From Polaribacter atrinae (GTDB taxonomy: Bacteria; Bacteroidota; Bacteroidia; Flavobacteriales; Flavobacteriaceae), in the NCBI RefSeq assembly GCF_038023995.1, contig NZ_CP150660.1, positions 3,160,501-3,224,500 on the forward strand: 64,000 nucleotides of DNA, read 5' to 3'. Shown in pieces: positions 8,658 through 15,735 of this stretch. The stretch's first letter is position 1. The number at the start of each line of letters is the position of its first letter. A program made the position numbers and the translations under genes. The notes under the pieces were generated by a model. It saw only the letters and a program-made list of their open reading frames with translations. It ran no database searches and was not told the origin of the DNA.

Positions 8658-9440
8658 TTAATGCAAGGTTTTAAAGTAATCAAAAGCCTTTATAAGCCTA
8701 CTTCCTGTCCAAGAAAACATTTCTCCATCTACAAGTATCGCTTTTGCTTTAGGTGTAAAGTTTTCTATTTCTAAGATGTGTTCTTCTTTAAAAGGAAATG
8801 GTTCTGAAGACAGTAAGATAAAATCAAGTTGAGTGTTTAATTTCATTTCTTTTAAATCGATTTCAGGGTAGCGTTCTTTATGCTGATAGATATTATCAAA
8901 CTTGTTTAACTCTAATAAATGATTGATAAAAGTTGTATTACCAACAGCCATCCAAGGATCTTTCCAAATAAAATAAACGACCTTTTTAGTTTCTTTATTC
9001 TTGATGAATTGCTTAAAATCTGTCAGTTTAAGACTGATTTCGGCAATCATTTTTAAAGCGTTGCTTTCTATAGAAAATAGTTTTCCGTATTGTTTTATAA
9101 GTGCTAGATTATCATCAATCGTAAAAATATCAGAAACATGAGTAGGTGCAATTTTTTCGCAAGTTTGTACGATTTCTTTAGTATTCTCTTCTTTGTTACA
9201 AAGGATAATATCAGGCTGTAAAGCCTTAATTTTATCAATATGAATACTTTTTGTACCGCCAACAACTGTTTTGGTTTGTCTTATGTAGTTGGGGTGAATG
9301 CAAAATTTTGTAACACCAACAATTGAATCTTCTAAACCTAAATCTACCAATAATTCGGTTAAACTTGGCACAAGACAAACAATCCGTTTTGGTGTTTTTT
9401 CTAACTCCAGCATTCGGCCTATTTGATCTTGAACCTGCAT
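8658..9440 (-). CDS. BtuF/FepB-like helical-backbone metal receptor domain protein
   Basis: The 260-residue protein matches the periplasmic-binding-protein fold of cobalamin and ferric-siderophore receptors (PF01497). It begins PKRIVCLVPSLTELLVDLGL, then has IVGVTKFCIHP, QPDIILCNKEEN and a C-terminal half with WKDPWMAVGNTTFI. It has no signal peptide or lipobox at the N-terminus (MQVQDQIGRMLELEK), which is unusual for an ABC transporter receptor. It may act in the cytoplasm, or the fold may serve another purpose. It lies four bases downstream of pyrF in the same direction. No permease or ATPase gene is nearby. Confidence 0.85.
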   Translation of the reverse strand: MQVQDQIGRMLELEKTPKRIVCLVPSLTELLVDLGLEDSIVGVTKFCIHPNYIRQTKTVVGGTKSIHIDKIKALQPDIILCNKEENTKEIVQTCEKIAPTHVSDIFTIDDNLALIKQYGKLFSIESNALKMIAEISLKLTDFKQFIKNKETKKVVYFIWKDPWMAVGNTTFINHLLELNKFDNIYQHKERYPEIDLKEMKLNTQLDFILLSSEPFPFKEEHILEIENFTPKAKAILVDGEMFSWTGSRLIKAFDYFKTLH

Positions 9441-9444
9441 TTAA

Positions 9445-10260
9445 TTATTGATTTAAAATAGCTGTCATTTCTTGTTGTAACTCTGCTGCTTTTGTAGCTG
9501 CTTTAGATGCAAAATCTTCGTTTTTAGAAGCGTAAATAATTCCTCTAGACGAATTGATTAGTAAACCAATATTTTCTGATAAACCATATTTACAAACATC
9601 TTGTAAATTACCACCTTGTGCACCAACACCCGGAACTAATAAAAAAGAATTCGGAACAATTTTTCTAATTTCTTTAAAGTATTCTGCTTTTGTAGCACCA
9701 ACAACATACATTAAATTCTCTGAGTTTTTCCATCCTTTAGAAGTTTCTAAAACCTCTTTATATAATTCTCTGCCGTTTACTTCTTTTGTTTGAAAATCGA
9801 AAGCACCTTCATTAGAAGTCAACGCCAACATAATAGTATGTTTGTTTTTAAAAGCTAAAAATGGCTCTACAGAATCTTTACCCATATAAGGCGCAACAGT
9901 AACCGAATCGAAGGCTAAATCTTCAAAGAAAGCTTTTGCATACATGGTTGAGGTGTTGCCAATATCGCCACGTTTTGCATCTGCAATGGTGTAAATTTCT
10001 GGGTAATTACTATTTAAATACTGAATGGTTTTTTCTAGAGATTGCCAACCTTTAATACCATATGCTTCGTAAAAAGCCGTATTAGGTTTATAAGCAACAC
10101 ATAAATGATGTGTAGCATCAATAATTGCTTTGTTAAATGCAAAAATAGGATCTTCTTCTTTTAAAAGATGCGATGGAATTTTGTTTAAATCCACATCTAA
10201 TCCGATGCATAAAAATGAATTTTTCTTTTTAATTTGTGCAATAAGTTCTTGTGTTGTCAT
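9445..10260 (-). CDS. pyrF: Orotidine 5'-phosphate decarboxylase (type 2)
   Basis: The 271-residue protein has [14 protein letters not shown] near the N-terminus, the catalytic [11 protein letters not shown] motif at residues 94-104 (Asp and Lys of the decarboxylase site) and [11 protein letters not shown] in the phosphate-binding region. PyrF makes UMP from OMP, the last step of de novo pyrimidine synthesis. Length and motif context fit the longer type 2 enzymes. It is the first gene of a two-gene unit with the BtuF-like gene. A TACTTTTG box 20 bases upstream is a plausible -7 promoter element. Confidence 0.95.
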   Translation of the reverse strand: MTTQELIAQIKKKNSFLCIGLDVDLNKIPSHLLKEEDPIFAFNKAIIDATHHLCVAYKPNTAFYEAYGIKGWQSLEKTIQYLNSNYPEIYTIADAKRGDIGNTSTMYAKAFFEDLAFDSVTVAPYMGKDSVEPFLAFKNKHTIMLALTSNEGAFDFQTKEVNGRELYKEVLETSKGWKNSENLMYVVGATKAEYFKEIRKIVPNSFLLVPGVGAQGGNLQDVCKYGLSENIGLLINSSRGIIYASKNEDFASKAATKAAELQQEMTAILNQ

Positions 10261-10279
10261 TGGTTTTTTAATAGTTACG

Positions 10280-10287
10280 CAAAAGTA
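10280..10287 (-). promoter_or_regulatory. Candidate -7 promoter element of pyrF
   Basis: On the minus strand this reads TACTTTTG, an exact match to the Bacteroidota TAnnTTTG box, about 20 bases before the pyrF start. A clear TTTG at the expected -33 spacing is missing, so the call is moderate. Confidence 0.4.
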
Positions 10288-10362
10288 GTTATTTTTGTTT
10301 TTAAATAAACGCTTAGTTGTAAGTAATAGATATATTGTAAGACCAAAATTAAAAATAAATTT

Positions 10363-10863
10363 ATGTTTAAAAAAGTATCTATTTTAGTTCTACTAACCAT
10401 TTTTGTAAGTTGTAATTTAGAGAAACCAACTGTTTTTTCTGAAAAAGCTTTAAATGAAAAAGTATATAATTTAAATGATGAAGCATCAACTTTTAAAGAA
10501 ATACTTGAACAACATAAAGGAAAAAAAATACTGATTGATGTTTGGGCTTCTTGGTGTAGAGATTGTATTGTAGGAATGCCTAAAGTAAAGGAATTACAAA
10601 AAGAATTTCCGGATGTGGTTTATCTATTTTTATCTGTTGATGAAAAAAAAGGATCTTGGAAAAGAGGAGTGGAGCGCTACAATGTTGTTGGTGAGCATTA
10701 CAATTTACCAAACGGAATGAAAAAAGGAGATTTGGTCGATTTTTTGAATGTTAGTTGGATTCCGAGATATGTTGTTGTGGATGAAAATGGAGGGATTTCT
10801 TTATTTAATGCCATAGATGCTGCGGATAATGAGGTTATAATTGCATTAAAAAAATCTATATAA
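10363..10863 (+). CDS. TlpA-like thioredoxin-fold lipoprotein
   Basis: The 166-residue protein has a lipoprotein signal (FVSC, Cys17) followed by a thioredoxin domain with the redox motif WASWCRDC at about residues 62-69 and a cis-proline segment [10 protein letters not shown] near 136-145. TlpA/ResA-type proteins reduce or isomerise disulfides in envelope proteins, often for cytochrome c maturation. It is divergent from pyrF and not linked to cytochrome genes here, so the partner is unknown. Confidence 0.9.
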   Translation: MFKKVSILVLLTIFVSCNLEKPTVFSEKALNEKVYNLNDEASTFKEILEQHKGKKILIDVWASWCRDCIVGMPKVKELQKEFPDVVYLFLSVDEKKGSWKRGVERYNVVGEHYNLPNGMKKGDLVDFLNVSWIPRYVVVDENGGISLFNAIDAADNEVIIALKKSI

Positions 10864-10978
10864 AACGTTATAGTAACTATTTACTTTTCTCAGTGATTTT
10901 TGTCTTTCCATTTCTTAAATTTACATCCAAATTAATAAAAACATTAACAAGCGCCTTTTAGGTGATAAAATAATAATT

Positions 10979-11737
10979 ATGAGAACAAAAATAGTAGCAG
11001 GTAACTGGAAAATGAATAATGATAAGAAAGAAAGTAAAAAACTTATCAAAGATTTAAAAAAAGCAATTAAAAAAGAGAAATTAAAAAATACTCGTGTTAT
11101 AGTTGCTCCTACTTTTGTAAACTTATCTGCTTCTTTAAAAGCAGCAAACGATTCTGCTATTGAAGTAGTTGCCCAGAATATGCACCAAGCTAAAAATGGC
11201 GCGTATACAGGAGAGATTTCTGCAGATATGTTAAAAGCAATCGGAATTAAAACGGTTATTTTAGGTCATTCTGAAAGAAGAACTTATTTTAATGAAACGG
11301 ATGAATCTTTAGCAGCAAAAGTAGATGCTATTTTAGAAAATGATTTAGAAACTATTTTTTGTTTTGGAGAATTGTTAGAAGATAGAAAATCTGAAAACCA
11401 TTTTGCAGTAGTAGAAAGCCAAATATCTAACGCATTGTTTCATTTAGAAGCAGGTGCTTGGAAAAGTATTATTTTAGCATACGAACCAGTTTGGGCTATT
11501 GGAACAGGAGAAACTGCAAGTGCAGAACAAGCACAAGAAATGCATGCTTTTATTAGAAGTATTGTAGCAAAAAAATACAATCAAGAAGTTGCTGATGCAG
11601 TATCTATCTTATACGGAGGAAGTGTAAAACCTGCAAATGCAGAAGAAATTTTTTCTAAACCAGATGTAGATGGTGGATTAATTGGTGGAGCTGCTTTAAA
11701 CGTAGATGATTTTACAGGAATTATTAAAGCTATTTAA
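10979..11737 (+). CDS. tpiA: Triose-phosphate isomerase
   Basis: The 252-residue TIM barrel has all active-site elements: NWKMN (Lys11), GHSERR (His97), the catalytic AYEPVWAIGTG loop (Glu169) and the phosphate-binding YGGSV plus GGLIGGAAL near the C-terminus. It interconverts dihydroxyacetone phosphate and glyceraldehyde 3-phosphate in glycolysis and gluconeogenesis. Length is typical. A strong terminator lies between it and prmA. Confidence 0.98.
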   Translation: MRTKIVAGNWKMNNDKKESKKLIKDLKKAIKKEKLKNTRVIVAPTFVNLSASLKAANDSAIEVVAQNMHQAKNGAYTGEISADMLKAIGIKTVILGHSERRTYFNETDESLAAKVDAILENDLETIFCFGELLEDRKSENHFAVVESQISNALFHLEAGAWKSIILAYEPVWAIGTGETASAEQAQEMHAFIRSIVAKKYNQEVADAVSILYGGSVKPANAEEIFSKPDVDGGLIGGAALNVDDFTGIIKAI

Positions 11738-11768
11738 GCATCGTACTTAAAGATATTTACAATAAATT

Positions 11769-11804
11769 TGCATCGAGATTTTAAAATCTCGATGCATTTT
11801 TTTT
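11769..11804 (+). terminator. Terminator after tpiA
   Basis: A 28-nt perfect palindrome (TGCATCGAGATTTT and its complement) is followed by eight T. It ends only 12 bases before the prmA start, so prmA must be read through or transcribed from a promoter inside this segment; a TAAATTTG box overlaps the left arm. Confidence 0.88.
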
Positions 11805-11816
11805 ACAAGAAAGTTT

Positions 11817-12653
11817 ATGGACAATATTTATATAGAATACAATTTTACAGTAACGCCAAAAGAACCTGGAACAGAAATTTTAATTGCAGAATTAGGAGAT
11901 GCTGGTTTTGAGAGTTTTGTTGAAAACGAAAATGGGGTAACAGCATATATTCAGAAAGACGATTGGAATGCCGCTGTTTTAGACGGGCTTTTTGTTTTAA
12001 ATTCTGATGAGTTTTCTATTGAATACAACCAGAGTGAAATAGCACAAACCAATTGGAATGCAGAATGGGAAAAGAATTTTTCTCCTATTCAGGTAGAAGA
12101 TGTGGTGAGTATTCGTGCTCCGTTTCATGAGAATCCTAATTTAAAATATGATATTGTAATTGAGCCAAAAATGAGTTTTGGAACAGGTCATCATGAAACT
12201 ACACACATGATGGTACAGCATTTATTACAATTAGATTTAGAAAATAAAAAGACATTAGATATGGGATGTGGAACCGGAATTTTAGCAATTTTTGCTGAAA
12301 TGAAAGGTGCAAATCCTATTGATGCTATCGATATTGATAATTGGTGTTATGAGAATTCAATCGAAAACGTTGAGCGAAATAATTGTAAAAATATTTCAGT
12401 TTTTGAAGGAGAAGCAGCGCTTTTAAGCAATAAAAAATATGATGTTATTATTGCCAACATCAACAGAAATATTTTATTGATGGATATGCAGGTTTACACC
12501 AACTGTTTAAATGATAATGGAGTACTTTTATTAAGTGGTTTTTATCAAGAAGATATTCCTGTTATTGATGCTGAAGTTTCTAAATATAATTTAAAGTTAG
12601 AAACTGTAATAGAAAGAAATAATTGGGTTGCTTTGAAGTACAATAAATTGTAA
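11817..12653 (+). CDS. prmA: Ribosomal protein L11 methyltransferase
   Basis: The 278-residue protein has an N-terminal substrate-recognition domain and a C-terminal class I SAM-dependent methyltransferase domain. Visible motifs are FGTGHHETTHMM before the SAM site, LDMGCGTGILAIFAEMKGA (glycine-rich SAM loop, about residues 143-161) and VIIANINRNILL (catalytic-loop region). PrmA methylates ribosomal protein L11 in the cytoplasm. The clpS gene follows after 10 bases, a common neighbour in Bacteroidota. Confidence 0.95.
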   Translation: MDNIYIEYNFTVTPKEPGTEILIAELGDAGFESFVENENGVTAYIQKDDWNAAVLDGLFVLNSDEFSIEYNQSEIAQTNWNAEWEKNFSPIQVEDVVSIRAPFHENPNLKYDIVIEPKMSFGTGHHETTHMMVQHLLQLDLENKKTLDMGCGTGILAIFAEMKGANPIDAIDIDNWCYENSIENVERNNCKNISVFEGEAALLSNKKYDVIIANINRNILLMDMQVYTNCLNDNGVLLLSGFYQEDIPVIDAEVSKYNLKLETVIERNNWVALKYNKL

Positions 12654-12663
12654 TTTTGTAAAT

Positions 12664-12939
12664 ATGAGTACAAAAGAAAAAATACAAGAAGAAGTTGATG
12701 TCTTAGAGAAAGAAGTTTTTCAGCATGAAATCGTATTACATAATGATGATGTAAACACTTTTGATCATGTAATTGATTCTTTAGTTAATGTTTGCGACCA
12801 TTCTTTTGAACAAGCAGAGCAGTGTGCAACTTTAGTTCATTATAAAGGGAAATGTACCGTTAAATCTGGAGAACTTAAAGATTTAGAACCAAGATGCTCT
12901 AAATTATTACAATTAGGTTTATCAGCAGAATTAGTTTAA
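12664..12939 (+). CDS. clpS: ATP-dependent Clp protease adaptor ClpS
   Basis: The 91-residue protein has the ClpS signature HNDDVNTFDHVIDSL (about residues 26-40) and the QAEQCATLVHYKGKCTVKSG segment. ClpS docks on the ClpA/ClpC N-domain and delivers N-end-rule substrates; the NDD segment binds the substrate. Length is usual for the family. It directly follows prmA. Confidence 0.95.
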   Translation: MSTKEKIQEEVDVLEKEVFQHEIVLHNDDVNTFDHVIDSLVNVCDHSFEQAEQCATLVHYKGKCTVKSGELKDLEPRCSKLLQLGLSAELV

Positions 12940-12956
12940 TTGAAAATAAGTAGTTT

Positions 12957-13229
12957 ATGGAAAATGTTTTTAAGTACTATGAGTTTTCAGCTTTTTTTTT
13001 AGATACATCAGATAGCTTTTCTGGAAATGAGATTTGTTTTACAGAATTAAATGAAACTCATTTTTTAATTTTTGAAAAGAATAAGGATTCATATAATTTA
13101 TATGTATCAAGATACCAGCATAAAAATGATATTGGTGTAAATGCACCAGAAATATTAGAATTATTAGTAGAAAACTACGATAAGAGTATTCCTGCTCACC
13201 GAATAATGATTAAGCAATATCTTCACTAA
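12957..13229 (+). CDS. Hypothetical protein
   Basis: A 90-residue protein with no signal peptide, membrane segment or motif I recognise. It is acidic and aromatic-rich (MENVFKYYEFSAFF at the start, ISRYQ-like segments later). It follows clpS by 17 bases in the same direction and may share its transcript. The codon pattern and clean start support a real gene, but the function is unknown. Confidence 0.6.
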   Translation: MENVFKYYEFSAFFLDTSDSFSGNEICFTELNETHFLIFEKNKDSYNLYVSRYQHKNDIGVNAPEILELLVENYDKSIPAHRIMIKQYLH

Positions 13230-13330
13230 ACTACCTTTCATCGAATATTTTTTTAGAAACCCCTATTTTATTTTTTATTTGTAGTGACTTTTATAGATAA
13301 TATGAGTCTTATAGATAAGAAACAATATAT

Positions 13331-13528
13331 ATGGTTAAAAAAATTACTTTTTTACTAGTGATAATTTTTACGGTTCCGGCATTAGGATTTAGTCAAGCTA
13401 TTCCTACTCCTGCAGGACCGCCACCTCCACCCGGGTTGCCTATAGATAATTTATTAGGTATTTTGTTTTTAATAAGTTTAGGAATAATATACGGATCTAA
13501 AAAGATTCTTAAAGATAGTAGTAGTTAG
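13331..13528 (+). CDS. Small PID-CTERM-like secreted protein
   Basis: A 65-residue protein with a cleavable signal peptide (about 1-22, ending GFSQA), a short proline/glycine-rich stretch (residues 24-37, including five prolines in a row) and then GLPIDN, a hydrophobic helix (about 40-55) and a lysine-containing tail (GSKKILK). The Pro-rich linker, PID, hydrophobic helix and basic tail match my recollection of the PID-CTERM sorting-signal family of Flavobacteriia, which resembles exosortase-type C-terminal signals. The mature part is only about 15 residues long. No sortase gene is in the window. Confidence 0.6.
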   Translation: MVKKITFLLVIIFTVPALGFSQAIPTPAGPPPPPGLPIDNLLGILFLISLGIIYGSKKILKDSSS

Positions 13529-13554
13529 TTTTTATACTAAGTTTGGTTAGACGA

Positions 13555-13587
13555 AAAGGCCTTGAATTTTATTCAAGGTCTTTTCTA
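13555..13587 (+). terminator. Terminator after the PID-CTERM-like gene
   Basis: A stem of CCTTGAAT/ATTCAAGG, extended by flanking A/T pairs, with a 3-nt loop and T residues after it. Confidence 0.8.
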
Positions 13588-13783
13588 TTTATAAAATCTT
13601 TAAATTATTATTTAAATTAAGTCTAAATAAAAATAATAAATTATATTTGCACGAAATATTACGAATATGGGGTGATGTAAAGATTTATTTAGATTAAAAA
13701 AAGACAAATTAAAATAGAAAAGTTTAATAAGAAGTAAGTACTATATAGGTTGATAAAAAAAGCGATTTCATTGAGATTAATAA

Positions 13784-14362
13784 TTAGCGCATAAATTTAT
13801 AGAGAAGAAATAAAAAGAAATCGTCACCTTTAAAAGCTTTTCGTATTTTTTTAAACGCAGTATTCATATGAGACTCTACTGTTTTTACGGATATGTCTAA
13901 TTGGTCTGCTATTTCTTTGTATTTGAGTCCTTGAAACTTATCCATTTGTAAAATCTCTTTACACTTATCTGGCAAAGCATCAACTACAACCTTTAATTAT
14001 AAAATACGCAGTTCTATTATTTCGTCATCATCATTAATTCGATCTCTTAAAGCACGTTCTTTAATTTCATCAAAAAAACTTTCTTTATGCTTTTGTTTTC
14101 TATAGGTATCTATATAGCTATTGTGGGTAATTCGGTATAGATAACTTTTAATCGATTTTTTAGAATCTATTTTTTTTCTAGTAGTCCATAATGTTATAAA
14201 GGTTTGTTGTACGATGTCTTCTGCCTCTTGTAGATTACCTGTAAAAGTGAAAGCATAGTCTACAAGTTTTTTATAATAGCGGTCAAATAGTATATGAAAT
14301 GCTTTTTCATCATTTTTTTTAATATTATCAGCTAGCAATGAGTCGTCTAGAGAATTTTTCAA
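13784..14362 (-). pseudogene. ECF-type sigma-70 factor interrupted by an in-frame TAA
   Basis: One frame runs from the ATG at 14362 to 13784 and would give 192 residues, the usual length of a Bacteroidota ECF sigma factor, but a TAA stop lies at 13997-13999. Before it are region 2 features (FDRYYKKLVDYAFTF, AEDIVQQTFITLW and YLYRITHNSYIDTYR). After it, in the same frame, come ALPDKCKEI and the region 4 helix-turn-helix GLKYKEIADQLDISVKTVESH. A single base change from GAA, CAA or AAA would explain the stop. Such factors activate the neighbouring TonB receptor operon when released by FecR. A sequencing error or readthrough remains possible. Confidence 0.85.
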
Positions 14363-14483
14363 ATTAATTGGAGGGGTTTTTTGAAAGAAAAAACAAATAT
14401 CATAAAAATAATTAGATTTTGACTAAGGATTTAAAGGAAAGTGAACGTAATGTTAGTGTAAATTTAATAAAAGAGGCAATCTG

Positions 14484-15644
14484 TTGAAGAAAATAATTAT
14501 AAAATATATAGCCAATACAATTACCAACTTAGAATTAGAAGAGCTGAAGTTGTGGTTAAAAGAAGAAAAAAATCAAAAGACTTTTGAACAATATATAAAA
14601 GCTTCTTATGATATTGATACAATAATGAATAAACCAGATCTAGATGCAGCTTATAAAAAATTAAGGCAAACTTTAGATGCGAAACAGAAATCAAAAGTAA
14701 GAATTCTACCTATTTGGTCTAAATATGCTGCTGCTGCAGTAGTTGTTTTTATGTTTTCTTATCTGTATACGTTTTACAATCAAGAACAACAGACAGAAGA
14801 GGTTTTAAACACTTTTGTAACCACGGTAACTTCTGGTGTAGATAAAGCAACTCTAACGTTAGATGATGGTTCTGATATCATTTTAGAAGAAGGTAAAACA
14901 TATACCAACAATTCTGTAGCAAGTAATGGAGAAGAGATTGTGTATAAGGTTGAAGAAGAAATTACACCTAATAAAACAGGAGCTAAAACAATTGCATATA
15001 ATTATTTAACGACACCAAGAGGAGGCGAGTTTCATGTAGTTTTAGCAGATGGTACAGAAGTTTGGTTAAATTCTGAAACTAAATTAAAATATCCTACTTT
15101 TTTTAAAGAAGGAGAATCTCGTAAGGTAGAACTTGTTTATGGGGAAGCTTATTTTGATGTGTCGTCTAGTAAAAATCATCATGGAGCAACTTTTAAAGTG
15201 CTGTCTAATTTACAAGAAGTAGAAGTACTGGGAACCGAATTTAATATAAAATCCTATAAAGACGAAACTAGCATTTATACAACGTTGGCAGAAGGTAAAG
15301 TAGCTGTAAGCAATAATAGTTTTAAAGAGAACTTAGTAGTTGGTGAGCAATCTGTTTTAAACAAAACAACTGGTGATATAGCTGTTAAAACAGTAAATAT
15401 TTATAATGAAACAGCTTGGAAATCGGGTGTTTTTTCTTTTAAGAATAAGTCTTTAAAAGAAATTATGAAGGTTTTATCTAGATGGTATGATGTTGATATT
15501 GTTTTTGAAAACAAAAAACTTGAAACAATTAAGTTCAATGGTATTTTAAGTAGAAAAATGACACTCGAAGAAATTTTAATACCTATTAAAAGAAATGTCA
15601 ATTTAAATTACAAAGTAGATAATTATAAAATAATTATAAAATAA
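14484..15644 (+). CDS. FecR-family anti-sigma factor
   Basis: The 386-residue protein has a cytoplasmic N-terminal part (about 1-79) for sigma binding, one membrane helix at about 80-98 (KYAAAAVVVFMFSYLY), a periplasmic FecR domain (TTPRGGEFHVVLADGTEVWLN near 177-197, then GEAYFDVSS) and a C-terminal DUF4974 domain (about 315-386) that contacts the receptor signalling domain. The start is a TTG at 14484 with AAGAGG upstream. It is divergent from the interrupted sigma gene and directly upstream of an STN-containing receptor, the classical FecI/FecR/FecA-like layout. Confidence 0.93.
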   Translation: MKKIIIKYIANTITNLELEELKLWLKEEKNQKTFEQYIKASYDIDTIMNKPDLDAAYKKLRQTLDAKQKSKVRILPIWSKYAAAAVVVFMFSYLYTFYNQEQQTEEVLNTFVTTVTSGVDKATLTLDDGSDIILEEGKTYTNNSVASNGEEIVYKVEEEITPNKTGAKTIAYNYLTTPRGGEFHVVLADGTEVWLNSETKLKYPTFFKEGESRKVELVYGEAYFDVSSSKNHHGATFKVLSNLQEVEVLGTEFNIKSYKDETSIYTTLAEGKVAVSNNSFKENLVVGEQSVLNKTTGDIAVKTVNIYNETAWKSGVFSFKNKSLKEIMKVLSRWYDVDIVFENKKLETIKFNGILSRKMTLEEILIPIKRNVNLNYKVDNYKIIIK

Positions 15645-15648
15645 AAAA

Positions 15649-15690
15649 GGGACGAAGTAAATACCGCTCAAAGTACTCTAGCTTCATCCC
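15649..15690 (+). promoter_or_regulatory. Hairpin between the fecR-like gene and the receptor gene
   Basis: GGGACGAAG and CTTCATCCC pair with one mismatch around a 24-nt loop. No T tract follows, so it may stabilise or separate the downstream transcript rather than terminate. Confidence 0.35.
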
Positions 15691-15735
15691 CCATTAAATA
15701 TTAATTAAAAAGTTTAACTAATAGTTTACAAATTT

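Noticed and set aside
13784..13975. A separate small gene for a LuxR- or sigma-4-like DNA-binding protein
   Set aside because: It is in the same frame as the sigma region 2 part with one stop between, and the joined length and motif order equal an ordinary ECF sigma factor.
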